Origin: Desulfurococcus amylolyticus Z-533 | GTDB lineage: Archaea; Thermoproteota; Thermoprotei_A; Sulfolobales; Desulfurococcaceae | Direction of reading: 5' to 3' | Length of the DNA stretch: 64,000 nt | Assembly: GCF_000513855.1 (NCBI RefSeq) | Contig: NZ_KI911318.1 | Location: 820,484-884,483, forward strand | Shown: positions 42,652 to 51,428 of the stretch, one piece after another | Layout: every line of letters starts with the position of its first letter | Numbering within the stretch: position 1 is the first letter of the stretch | Notes under the pieces: generated by a model | The model's input: only the letters and a program-made list of their open reading frames with translations | Told to the model about the DNA's origin: nothing | Database searches by the model: none | Made by a program: the position numbers and the translations under genes

Positions 42652-44439
42652 ATGTATAACCATGTATGGTGGAGGCTCACAGGCGTGTCATTCTTCAACC
42701 TCACCGATGCTGAGAGAGACCTGGTTCTCGAGGAATGGAGTTCAATGATGTCCGTGATAAAGGAGGGAGTGCTACTAGCCAGGAGGATCACTGAGGAGTA
42801 CAGGTATGGAGCCTACTCTATAGATGCAGCACAATACAAGTACTATGCATTAGCCCCACCCGGAGTAAACCTCTCATTCTTCAATGCCTCGAGAGAGGAA
42901 CCTAAGAGGCCGAGAGCAGTTAGGTTAATGAATCCTAGGACACTCTCACTCGAGGATGGCAGGATGGCCAGAGTATACGTTGTCTACAGGTATCCATTGA
43001 AGCTACCGGAGGGTTTCACATACATGCTCCTCTCCTCTAGTGATGAAGCTGTATTAGTCTTTAAACGGATCCCGCGTTCCAGGGCCATCCATATAGCTGA
43101 CTCGGTGAGGAAGAGAAGGCTAGGTATACTGGGGGCTAGGGAGGAAGCCAGTGTAGAGCTCGCAGGGGAACTAGCTTCGAGGATAATCAGGGGCGCAGAC
43201 CTCTATGAGTTCCACTTACTCCTCACTATGATAGCACGGGATTACAAGACACTAGAGGATAAGGCTGGAGAGTTAAGAGACTTATTGAAGACGCATGGCC
43301 TGGAGGCTGAGGCCCCCTACATGCAGCTGGATCTATACTACTTTAAGACGAGTGGGCTACTCGCCGGGCTCGAGAAGAAATATACGGATACCTACTCCAT
43401 TAAACCATTCTTCTTCCTAGTGGACGAGGAGGTGAGGGATGAGCGGGGCGTATTCCTCGGGGTCTCAAGCTCTGGATGTCCCGTAATCCTGGATCTCTGG
43501 AGCAAACCTAACCTTAACTTCGTTGTGCTAGGGGTCTCGGGAGCCGGTAAATCAATGACTATCAAAATATACTTGAAGAGGCTTAGGGAGCTTGACAAGG
43601 GTGTAGTTTACTTTGGTGTCGACCCAGAGTCAGAGTATACGAGGGCTTCAAGGGTATTTGATGCAACACCAGTGGAGATCACTGAGGGCGAGGAGCTGGG
43701 TTTAGATCCCATTAGACTACTTAAAGAAGGATTCCTAGAACTAGGCCAAGTAGCCGACGTGCTTTCAGAGCTCTACGCTATACCCCCGAGGCTACAAGGT
43801 GTTCTAAGGAGGGAATTATTCGTTAAGAGTGATAGAGTGGTTGACTTAGAGAGCTTTATAGAAGTCATCGGCGACAAGGAGTTAAAGGGCTTCCTCAAGG
43901 GAGCATTAGCACCACCCGATATCCATGTGTACAGGGGGAGGCTCCCAGAGCTAAGGGGGTCGACTATATTCGGGTTGAAGAATATTAGATCTAGGCGCTT
44001 GAAAGCGCTTATAAGCTCGCTTATCAGTGTATATACGTACAATAAGCTACTCTCTAAAACAGGAAGATCGGTTTTCTTCATTGATGAAGCATGGTTGTTC
44101 CTCGAAACCCCATCTCTCATGGGGCTACTGGAGAACATCGCGAGAAGGGGAAGGAAGCATGGAGTTGCATTCATCTATATAACCCAGAGAGCAGAGGATC
44201 TCGCTAGAACCCCGCAGGGCAGGAGTATCCTGGAGCAATCAGCCACTGTACTAGTGTTAAGGCAGGAGCAGGAGGGGAGGAATATATTAAGGGAGATATA
44301 TGGCTTGAGCGATGCGGAGGTAAACACCATTATAAACGCTCCACCAGGCTACGGCTTGCTGAAGACAGGTGGTAAGAGACTATTTATACAGGTGCTTGCA
44401 ACTAGTGAGGAACTCGGGTTATTCTCCACGAGTAGGTGA
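42652..44439 (+). CDS. VirB4/CedB-like ATPase
   Basis: A 595-residue ATPase. The N-terminal domain (~280 residues) precedes Walker A GVSGAGKSM (about 294-302), VYFGVDPESEY, Walker B VFFIDEAWLFLE, and the C-terminal YITQRAEDL and VLRQEQEGRN typical of VirB4/TrbE. It would energise DNA uptake or pilus dynamics. The frame opens at TTG 42616, but the ATG at 42652 follows aggtgtggtg. It is divergent from the VirB2-like gene; a shared AT-rich region near 42580 probably holds both promoters. Confidence 0.8.
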   Translation: MYNHVWWRLTGVSFFNLTDAERDLVLEEWSSMMSVIKEGVLLARRITEEYRYGAYSIDAAQYKYYALAPPGVNLSFFNASREEPKRPRAVRLMNPRTLSLEDGRMARVYVVYRYPLKLPEGFTYMLLSSSDEAVLVFKRIPRSRAIHIADSVRKRRLGILGAREEASVELAGELASRIIRGADLYEFHLLLTMIARDYKTLEDKAGELRDLLKTHGLEAEAPYMQLDLYYFKTSGLLAGLEKKYTDTYSIKPFFFLVDEEVRDERGVFLGVSSSGCPVILDLWSKPNLNFVVLGVSGAGKSMTIKIYLKRLRELDKGVVYFGVDPESEYTRASRVFDATPVEITEGEELGLDPIRLLKEGFLELGQVADVLSELYAIPPRLQGVLRRELFVKSDRVVDLESFIEVIGDKELKGFLKGALAPPDIHVYRGRLPELRGSTIFGLKNIRSRRLKALISSLISVYTYNKLLSKTGRSVFFIDEAWLFLETPSLMGLLENIARRGRKHGVAFIYITQRAEDLARTPQGRSILEQSATVLVLRQEQEGRNILREIYGLSDAEVNTIINAPPGYGLLKTGGKRLFIQVLATSEELGLFSTSR

Positions 44440-44444
44440 GTAGG

Positions 44445-44774
44445 ATGGAGGCGAGGCTTCATGACTTCATATACCTTGAGGAGGCATCGGTGCTTGATGA
44501 AAAGCTGATCGGCCCCTTGAAGCTGAGGAACACGGTGACCCTGATCCCAGGCATACTCATGCTACACGCGTGGCTTACAAGCGGTTCCCTAGGCGCGCTT
44601 GCAACCGGCTTGTTAATGATGTCTATGACAATAGCTAGTATAGTATACTCTGGGAAGACAATGACCCTAGAGAACATGTTGACGGCTTACATCTACTCTT
44701 TAATATCCATTTACCGGTGGAATTGGTTAAGCCATAGGGGATCAACGTCAACGGCTCCCCGCACTAAAGGATGA
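44445..44774 (+). CDS. VirB3/CedA2-like small membrane protein
   Basis: A 109-residue protein with two adjacent membrane helices (NTVTLIPGILMLHAWLTSG and ALATGLLMMSMTIASIVYSG) between a charged N terminus and a C-terminal amphipathic part. VirB3 proteins have this form and are encoded next to VirB4, as here. The ATG at 44445 has aggtgag upstream; it lies 5 bases after the VirB4-like stop. Confidence 0.6.
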   Translation: MEARLHDFIYLEEASVLDEKLIGPLKLRNTVTLIPGILMLHAWLTSGSLGALATGLLMMSMTIASIVYSGKTMTLENMLTAYIYSLISIYRWNWLSHRGSTSTAPRTKG

Positions 44775-44924
44775 GGCTTTGCCTCTACTAGGGCTTTCCA
44801 TGAACTTGTAGAGCCCCAGGGTTTATAGTTTGTTGCCAACTGATTCCTGGACCTGGGTTGCCATAGTATATTGTTTACGAACTTAAATGCGTCAATATAT
44901 ATTAATATATATTTCACGGTCAAA

Positions 44925-44935
44925 ATATTTAAAAA
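44925..44935 (+). promoter_or_regulatory. TATA box of the 153-residue gene
   Basis: atatttaaaaa, ~40 bases before the ATG at 44970, in a strongly AT-rich stretch. Confidence 0.45.
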
Positions 44936-44969
44936 GATTTGAAAAATATAGATCTTATGGGTCGGGAAT

Positions 44970-45431
44970 ATGGGTATAAATATCGAGCAGGCTTTGAACA
45001 CGTATCCCGACATCCAGGGAGACTTGGAGGAGCTCACTGTACTGGTGAAAGGATACCTTGTACAGCTAATTAATGCCGGGTCCCTCGGGGAGCTCGGTGT
45101 AGAGGATGTATACATTAATGAACCCGGCTCCATAACAGTAATCGCCTTAAACCATAAGCCAGCTAGACACGGCGAGCTCAGGATTCCATTAATCTCGAGG
45201 AAGCTACACGACTTACCCGGCAAGTACACCATCACCCGTGTAGAATATACAGGTAAACCAGTAGTAGGGAGAAGTGATGGTGAAAGAGTGATTGTATACA
45301 GGGTTAGACTAAGAGATACAGTTATCCAGGAGTATATAGCGAACAAGTCGAACCCGGAGTCCCTGCTGCTACTCATATATACTATAATAGATGAAATACT
45401 ATGGGCACTGAAATACTTCTCGAGTCATTGA
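44970..45431 (+). CDS. protein of unknown function
   Basis: A 153-residue soluble alpha/beta protein. A helical start (INIEQALNTYPDIQGDLEEL) is followed by a beta-rich centre (SITVIALNHKPARHGELRIP, YTITRVEYTGKP, VIVYRVRLRD) and a helical end. I know no family. It follows the DNA-transfer genes in the same direction, after a 195-base gap with its own promoter. ATG with ggtcggga upstream. Confidence 0.6.
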   Translation: MGINIEQALNTYPDIQGDLEELTVLVKGYLVQLINAGSLGELGVEDVYINEPGSITVIALNHKPARHGELRIPLISRKLHDLPGKYTITRVEYTGKPVVGRSDGERVIVYRVRLRDTVIQEYIANKSNPESLLLLIYTIIDEILWALKYFSSH

Positions 45432-45562
45432 ATTATGAGTGGAATTCACCACACTTGAGGGCAGCATTTATATATGCTTTAACACTAGCCGGGTTAGCAT
45501 CGCTAAGGAGAGCTGAGACACCGGGCATCATCATAAACTCGCCTTCAGGCCCAGCTCCCTAG
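45401..45562 (+). CDS. possible small ORF or fragment overlapping the previous gene
   Basis: A 53-codon frame starting at ATG 45401 inside the preceding gene: MGTEILLESLNYEWNSPHLR, then AAFIYALTLAGLASLRRAET, ending INSPSGPAP. The composition looks protein-like, but it has no own ribosome site and matches nothing I know. It may be a truncated gene. Confidence 0.25.
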   Translation: MGTEILLESLNYEWNSPHLRAAFIYALTLAGLASLRRAETPGIIINSPSGPAP

Positions 45563-45625
45563 AGAGTTTTTCACGTACATAACAGTCTTCTCAGGGGACT
45601 AGTAGAAATTAGAATAATAAAGGAT

Positions 45626-45750
45626 ACTACTGTTTCTCCCTAGTTGTTCGCTCTAATTATACTATGTTCATGGTTTCACCTAGAGGACTCCACCCAGCCC
45701 GCCAACCCATATAAACCCCTCCTCTAAACACACAAAAAGATTTCAGCACC
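45626..45750 (-). repeat. dispersed element family C, internally deleted copy
   Basis: gtttctccctagttgttcg, catggtttcacctag and then, with only ~20 bases between, gccaacccatataaaccc, ctctaaacacacaaaaagat. Both blocks match 8847-9120, but the 160-base centre with the possible tnpB tail is missing. Confidence 0.65.
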
Positions 45751-45958
45751 TGTATTCATCTGGCGATATAAATTCCGCCTGGTGAACTTGGGTAGAAACA
45801 TTAGATTATAGCTTTCTGTGTCGAGCTGTATCTCTTTATGTCTTAATGAAACAAAAAGGTATGGAGCGATATGATTGGAGGAAACGATATGCCGTACCTC
45901 AATGAACTACTTGAATTACTAGACAGAAATTGTGGGTTTAAATCGAAGAAAACATAAG
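45751..45958. other. spacer, possible gene remnants
   Basis: Short plus-strand frames (KGMERYDWRKRYAVP and then, in another frame, MPYLNELLELLDRNCGFKS) read like pieces of one frameshifted protein. Nothing else is seen. Confidence 0.25.
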
Positions 45959-48031
45959 CTAGATCTTTACTGTCTCGCCTGCTTCAACCTGTTTCCTTGC
46001 GAAGCCCGCGTCTTTATAGTATAGTATTCGCCCCTTAGCCTTGGCCTTGACGAGTATTTCACCAGGTAGAATCAGGGATTCCACCGTGGCTGGTGGTAGC
46101 AGGTAATTCTCCAACCCTATCACGGCTTTATTGTTTATTATCGGTGACAGTATTAGTACTTCAACGCCCAATGGTTCCAGCTCCACGTGCACCTCTCCGC
46201 TTCTATCTATGACGCCTGTTTCACCTGTGAATACTTTGTAATAGGCGTATGCTTCTGCCTCCGTAATGTATGGAAGAGTGTCTACTGTTACTTTATCACT
46301 GATCCTCTTTTCATTCCTATTGATGTTGAATAAGGCTATAGCCGTTGAGAAACCTATCTTTGAAGCGATCTTTAACAAGACCTCCTCATTGTAGGGATCC
46401 CTGAAGACTATGTCTAGGGTTGGTAAACCAGGCTCATCTACCCTTGTAATGGATCCATCCGGCAACACTATTTTCCCGAGGAGTTCCCTATCTGTTCTAT
46501 CGGGGTCTCCATCAGTTATGTAGACTGGGCCACCGCTGAACACCCTGAGGACAGCGTGTAGCCTGGCGTATGGGTCATACGTTACCCACATATCGTAGTC
46601 AGGATAGGCTATATGGCTGAATAAGAGTGAATTATACACATTGAAGAATGCGTGGAGTTTCGCGCCGCCTCTCCAGAAGGGGACATAGTCTATAGAGGTC
46701 CTCACCGCGTTACTCAGTAGGAAGCTATAGTAGTTCTCAGGCACCATAGACATACAGTTCAACACCTCGAGCCCATTCTCCTCGGCAGCAAGCTGGAGGG
46801 CAAGCTCAATGCTCCTAGAGGCCTCGGCTGAGGCCTTGTCGCCCAGATATAATGCATGCACAGACCACTGGTTGTCAACCTTGACGAAGTTGAATCCCTG
46901 CTTCCCCACCCATTTATAGAACCCCTTGTAGAAGCGATACGCATCCCCTAGCTCCGGTTGCGGGATAAGGGTTTTAAGAACAGGTGATCTATACCCGTTG
47001 GAACCCAGCTCTCTGAATACTTCTTCTTCTGCACCTCCCCAGTGAATGTTAATAGTGTGCCATAAACCGGTATACCTAATCCCCATGTTCTTCAACATGG
47101 AGACAGTGTTGCTGAGGCCTCTTGGGAACTTAGACCTATCCGTGTTAAGGGTCTTCAACGCTCTCACTTGCAGTACGGATACCACTTCCTCATCCTGCCA
47201 TCCGTCATCTATTAAAACCCATTTCAATGGGATGTCTTTCCCGAGGAGCCTAGATACAACTGTAACTACGTTGTCATGGGTTAACCTGGTTGTTAGGAAC
47301 GCGTTCCATGAACACCATCCAAGCCCATTCATGAAGACGGGGAGACGCTTCTCCCTTCTAAGCCTGAAGCCAGTGATCCTTGATGCTTTTGCTACTGTTT
47401 CCTCTATAACCCTGTAGAGGTTCAAGCCTTTCCCAGCTATGAGGACAGGGGTCTCTGGGAGCTCGAAGACTTCTCTCCCAGTGAATACCATTAACCTGGG
47501 TCCAGGTCCAAGGTAAACTGTGAATGAGCAGCCTAGCAGGGGAAGTAATATAATGTATTCTCCTTTACGCATGTATACAGCAAATATACTGTATAATGGT
47601 ATCTCATCGAAGCCCTGGATTATTACCGGATAGCTCCAGCAAGGGAATCTCCTGATGTATGAGAAGTGATCTATCATAGTGAACCTAGGTGGGTAATCAG
47701 GGTTATCAGGCGGCTTCTCGACTGAAGGAGACTCACCAATAGCTAGCTTATTATAGTATGCGAAGGCAGAGGCATACATGGATCCAGCATCGGGATGCGT
47801 TGTCAATACAAGTATCCTCGAGTCATTCTCTAGGTCTAGCCATATATCAAGAGCTATGAGGCTACTCAAGGGCTTCACTGTACTGGCCGATAATGAAACT
47901 ACCCCGTCCTCATTCCTTAACGTCACGATACCGTTTACACATTTATACATGTAATGGTTTTCACCAGTCTCGATTTGACTGCAGTCCTCGCTTGATCCAT
48001 CAGCATAATGTATGGTTACTCCTTTGATCAT
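45959..48031 (-). CDS. alpha-galactosidase / raffinose-synthase family glycosidase (GH36)
   Basis: A 690-residue GH36 enzyme of the archaeal GalS/plant Sip type. The beta-sandwich N-terminal half (to ~215) precedes a (beta/alpha)8 barrel with NGLGWCSWNAFLT, WVLIDDGWQD and the nucleophile motif FVKVDNQWSVH. A likely acid/base Asp lies in YITDGDPDRTD or RTSIDYVPFW. A C-terminal beta domain closes it. It hydrolyses alpha-galactosides and is intracellular (no signal peptide). ATG 48031 lies close behind a TATA-like gtataact, so the leader is very short. It is divergent from an MFS transporter. Confidence 0.85.
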   Translation of the reverse strand: MIKGVTIHYADGSSEDCSQIETGENHYMYKCVNGIVTLRNEDGVVSLSASTVKPLSSLIALDIWLDLENDSRILVLTTHPDAGSMYASAFAYYNKLAIGESPSVEKPPDNPDYPPRFTMIDHFSYIRRFPCWSYPVIIQGFDEIPLYSIFAVYMRKGEYIILLPLLGCSFTVYLGPGPRLMVFTGREVFELPETPVLIAGKGLNLYRVIEETVAKASRITGFRLRREKRLPVFMNGLGWCSWNAFLTTRLTHDNVVTVVSRLLGKDIPLKWVLIDDGWQDEEVVSVLQVRALKTLNTDRSKFPRGLSNTVSMLKNMGIRYTGLWHTINIHWGGAEEEVFRELGSNGYRSPVLKTLIPQPELGDAYRFYKGFYKWVGKQGFNFVKVDNQWSVHALYLGDKASAEASRSIELALQLAAEENGLEVLNCMSMVPENYYSFLLSNAVRTSIDYVPFWRGGAKLHAFFNVYNSLLFSHIAYPDYDMWVTYDPYARLHAVLRVFSGGPVYITDGDPDRTDRELLGKIVLPDGSITRVDEPGLPTLDIVFRDPYNEEVLLKIASKIGFSTAIALFNINRNEKRISDKVTVDTLPYITEAEAYAYYKVFTGETGVIDRSGEVHVELEPLGVEVLILSPIINNKAVIGLENYLLPPATVESLILPGEILVKAKAKGRILYYKDAGFARKQVEAGETVKI

Positions 48032-48086
48032 CAAGCCAGCGATACCCCCACAAGTTATACATGATTATTAGTGATGAAGCGTTAAA

Positions 48087-48096
48087 CTTATATACA
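48087..48096 (+). promoter_or_regulatory. TATA box of the MFS transporter
   Basis: acttatatac lies ~50 bases before the ATG at 48142 and ~30 before the expected start site. It sits in the short divergent region shared with the galactosidase. Confidence 0.5.
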
Positions 48097-48141
48097 TTCC
48101 TTACAAGTATATACTTAGATTTTATCATGGTGGATAACATG

Positions 48142-49512
48142 AGCCATGGGAAAACAGTGATCTTATTCATGGCATTATCTCTCACCATGTTATACGCGGA
48201 TCAAAACCTTATAGCACCAATGCTTAAAATCCTCGAGGAAGACGGCATGATACCCGGGATTGGAACCCCCAACTTCTGGTTCTACGCTGGCCTACTGGCA
48301 ACAGTTCCAACATTTGTAGGCATAGCTACAACATTCATCTGGGGATACCTGGCAGATAAACTAAACAGGAGAACGCTCTTCGCGACAGCTGTACTGCTAG
48401 GCGAGATCCCATGTTTCCTCACAGGCTTCGCCAGGAACTACTACGAGATGCTCTTCCTCCGCGCTTTAACCGGGATAGGTATAAACGGTGCCGCACCAGT
48501 AGCTAGGGCGATCATAGCCGACCTCTACCCTCCTGAGAAAAGGGGGACAGGATATGCCATCTACAACTTCAGCAGTGGTTTCGGCGTGCTCATAGGGATG
48601 TTGATGACTGGTATAGTCCTTTCCGCTGGTTTAACCTGGAGAATCCCGTTCATGCTGGCAGCAGCTCCTAACTTCATCCTTATACCATTATTCTTAATGC
48701 TTGTTAAAGAGGTGAAGATAGGCTACGGGGAGCCTGAGATAAGGAGGTTATACGAGGCTGGATTAGAGTACAGGTTCAGGATAAACCTGAGGGAGTTTCT
48801 CACTGCTGTAACCATGACACCCACATTGATCTTTATTTACCTCCAGGGTGTTCCAGGGACCTTTCCATGGGGTGCCATACCTTACTGGGCCCCCACTTAT
48901 TTCCAGGAGAAATGGGGTTTAGATGCGGGAGTAGCGACCCTGATAATATTCACTTCAGGTATAGGAATGATGATTGGGTACTTCGTGGGTGGGGTATTAT
49001 CGGATGCTCTACTCAGGAAGGGCTTTGAGAAAGCCAGGCTCATAATACCTTTCATAGGCATCATAGCTGGAACCTTCACAGTAATATCGTTGATCAGCTA
49101 CCCCTATCCATACGGCGACTCAAGTTTCACAGCTCTGCTCCCGGTGATCATGCTCGGAGTTTTTGGAATGGTGTTCGTAACATTCTCAGCCCCAAACGTC
49201 CCGGCCATACTAAGCGAGATCACGCTTCCAGAGCACAGGGGAACAGTCTTCGGGCTCTTCAATATAACAGACAATATAGGATCAGCAATAGGACCCACAC
49301 TAGCTGCCGCATTCATGGCGTACTATGAGTCAACGGGTTTAACTAAGTCTGAAAGCATGTACTACGGGCTGCTACTGGTAAGCCTTCTATGGATACCGTG
49401 CGCACTACTATGGCTACCAGCCTTCAAAACATACAAGCGCGACAAGGAGAAACTAAGGAAAGCACTAGCAGAGAGAGTCGGTAGTCAAGCGTTTTTCCCC
49501 TCACGGAATTAA
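48142..49512 (+). CDS. major facilitator superfamily transporter
   Basis: A 456-residue, 12-helix MFS permease. The loop 2-3 signature is GYLADKLNRRTLF, with RALTGIGINGAAPVARAIIADLYPPEKRG following, as in sugar/organic-anion porters; the second half repeats the fold. The frame opens 27 codons earlier, but the ATG at 48142 is preceded by ggtggataac and lies downstream of the TATA box. Sharing a promoter region with an alpha-galactosidase suggests uptake of galactosides or other sugars; that is inference. Confidence 0.83.
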   Translation, partial: SHGKTVILFMALSLTMLYADQNLIAPMLKILEEDGMIPGIGTPNFWFYAGLLATVPTFVGIATTFIWGYLADKLNRRTLFATAVLLGEIPCFLTGFARNYYEMLFLRALTGIGINGAAPVARAIIADLYPPEKRGTGYAIYNFSSGFGVLIGMLMTGIVLSAGLTWRIPFMLAAAPNFILIPLFLMLVKEVKIGYGEPEIRRLYEAGLEYRFRINLREFLTAVTMTPTLIFIYLQGVPGTFPWGAIPYWAPTYFQEKWGLDAGVATLIIFTSGIGMMIGYFVGGVLSDALLRKGFEKARLIIPFIGIIAGTFTVISLISYPYPYGDSSFTALLPVIMLGVFGMVFVTFSAPNVPAILSEITLPEHRGTVFGLFNITDNIGSAIGPTLAAAFMAYYESTGLTKSESMYYGLLLVSLLWIPCALLWLPAFKTYKRDKEKLRKALAERVGSQAFFPSRN

Positions 49513-49621
49513 AATCATCAAAAAGTAATTAAAAGTACCGTGGGGAGAGTTAGCCCTTAGATTTCATGATCGATGTTCACATGTTAAGTTAAATTTATTC
49601 TCCGGCTTTGATTACTAATTA

Positions 49622-50557
49622 ATGGTGGATTACTTGACTAGGCTTGTAGTTATTGATGAATCACATGTATTCTACGAGTTTAATCCAGGGCTGGAACCAG
49701 TTGCACGGGTTAAGCCAGGCGACCTAGTTGTCTTCAAAACCCTCGACGCCCTCGGGGGGCAAGTTAAGAGCGAGGAGGACACTATTGAGAAAATAGACTT
49801 CACAAGGGTAAACCCTGCAACAGGCCCTCTCTACGTTGAGGATACTGGTCCAGGTGATGTGCTCGTAGTTGATGTCTTATCTCTCGAGGTATCTGGGAGG
49901 GGAGTAATTGTAACAGCGCCCGGTGAAGGGGTTCTCGGTGAGAGAGTTGACAAGGCAAAGACAAGGGTCTGCATGGTTAACGGTGACTACGTGGAGTTCA
50001 AGAGTTTGAAGCTGCCTGCATGGAGGATGATCGGTGTTATAGGCGTGGCCAGTGATGAGAAGCCTTCAACAGGGATTCCAGGGAGGCACGGCGGGAACCT
50101 TGATACAAAGTATATTACAGCTGGGTCAAGGGTCTACCTCCCGGTTTTTCACGAAGGAGGCTTGCTGGGCATCGGGGATCTCCACGCGTCAATGGGACAC
50201 GGCGAGATCTGTGTTTCAGCATGTGAGGTATCGGGCTCGGTCCTTGTGAGAGTGGGTGTAGTGAAGAATACTTCCCTTCCATGGCCTATTGTAGACTACG
50301 GTGGCTCACTCTACATACTTGTATCCATGGACAGTATCAATGATGCATTAAGGGAGGCGGCTAGAGTAGCTGTGGAAACCTTATCAAGGGCTCTAAGAAT
50401 AGACTGGATTGACGCATACATGCTTGCAAGCCTTGGAGTAGACGTTGGTGTGAGTCAACTAGTGGATCCGAGGAAAACAGCTTGGGCCAGGATACCCAAG
50501 CATATTGTTCAACCCGATACCCTGCTCAAGGCTCTCTCAGAGATACGCCCTGAATAA
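49622..50557 (+). CDS. acetamidase/formamidase family protein
   Basis: A 311-residue FmdA/AmdA-family amidase. Signature stretches: EPVARVKPGDLVVFKTLDA, GPGDVLVVDVLSLEV, STGIPGRHGGNLDTKYITAG, LPVFHEGGLLGIGDLHASMG and HGEICVSACEVSG. These hold the metal-binding Asp/His of formamidase. It hydrolyses short amides to ammonia and acid. It starts at an ATG with AT-rich DNA upstream. It lies back-to-back (convergent, 1 base apart) with thi4. Confidence 0.87.
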   Translation: MVDYLTRLVVIDESHVFYEFNPGLEPVARVKPGDLVVFKTLDALGGQVKSEEDTIEKIDFTRVNPATGPLYVEDTGPGDVLVVDVLSLEVSGRGVIVTAPGEGVLGERVDKAKTRVCMVNGDYVEFKSLKLPAWRMIGVIGVASDEKPSTGIPGRHGGNLDTKYITAGSRVYLPVFHEGGLLGIGDLHASMGHGEICVSACEVSGSVLVRVGVVKNTSLPWPIVDYGGSLYILVSMDSINDALREAARVAVETLSRALRIDWIDAYMLASLGVDVGVSQLVDPRKTAWARIPKHIVQPDTLLKALSEIRPE

Positions 50558-50558
50558 G

Positions 50559-51341
50559 CTACTTAGGTGCTGATTCCAGGTCTCTTATTACTGCCTCGGC
50601 TACTTTTCTCCCTGAGAGTAGCATGCCTGTGAATATTGGCCCCATCCTGTTTAAGCCGTGTACTGCTGCGACCGCCATTCCAGTAGCATAGAGGCCTGGG
50701 ATCACTCTCCCCGTGTACTCTACGACGTCTACATCTGCTTTCTCGCTGTATGCTGATTTCTCTCCGGGTATCTTGACCTTGGACTCAGGGTTCTTCTTCT
50801 CGAGTATCCTCAACACCTCGGCGTCGTGGCCTGTTGCATCTATGACTGCTTTTGACTCTATGAATAATGGGTCTACATGCAGTCCTGATAACTGGACGGC
50901 GCTCCACTCTACTACTACTCCCTGTACCCTGAACGGGTTATATCTCACAATGACGTCTTCTACTGATATTCCTGGTATGATCTTCGCTCCAGCATCAAGG
51001 GCTCCAGCGGCTAGCTTAGCTGTTAACTCTGCTGTGTCCACCACGTATAGCCCCTTGATGCTTGAAGGCTTATACCTTATATTGAAGTCCCTGAGAATCC
51101 CTAATCCTCTTTCATCGACTACGGTCTTGTGGAGGAGCATTCCTCCGCCGCCTATTCCCCCACCGAAGCTAAGCCTCCTCTCTAGTACGAGGGTCTTCAA
51201 TCCTTTCTCAGCCAGATACTTAGCGGCTGTAAGACCTGAGGGTCCTGCCCCTACTACTACTACATCGCAACTGCTTAGCTCCACCCAGTCCCTTGAGGCT
51301 TCCTCCCATATGACTCGGGTTATATGGGATTCAAGGCTCAT
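50559..51341 (-). CDS. thi4: thiazole synthase Thi4 (ribose-1,5-bisphosphate isomerase-like archaeal type)
   Basis: A 260-residue NAD/FAD-fold protein that makes the thiazole precursor of thiamine from NAD, glycine and sulfur. FAD/NAD motif [16 protein letters not shown] is followed by [31 protein letters not shown] and a closing [20 protein letters not shown]. At the position of the yeast sulfur-donor cysteine the sequence reads GLHVDPL, i.e. His. This marks the catalytic, sulfide-using archaeal enzyme rather than the suicide type. The ATG has gtggtga upstream; it is divergent from thiDN. Confidence 0.9.
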   Translation of the reverse strand: MSLESHITRVIWEEASRDWVELSSCDVVVVGAGPSGLTAAKYLAEKGLKTLVLERRLSFGGGIGGGGMLLHKTVVDERGLGILRDFNIRYKPSSIKGLYVVDTAELTAKLAAGALDAGAKIIPGISVEDVIVRYNPFRVQGVVVEWSAVQLSGLHVDPLFIESKAVIDATGHDAEVLRILEKKNPESKVKIPGEKSAYSEKADVDVVEYTGRVIPGLYATGMAVAAVHGLNRMGPIFTGMLLSGRKVAEAVIRDLESAPK

Positions 51342-51428
51342 GGTTTCACCACTTGTTTCTATCCTAGGTTAAACTTATAAATTTGTTATTGTATCATGTA
51401 ATACTTGGTTATCATGGAGGAGACACAC

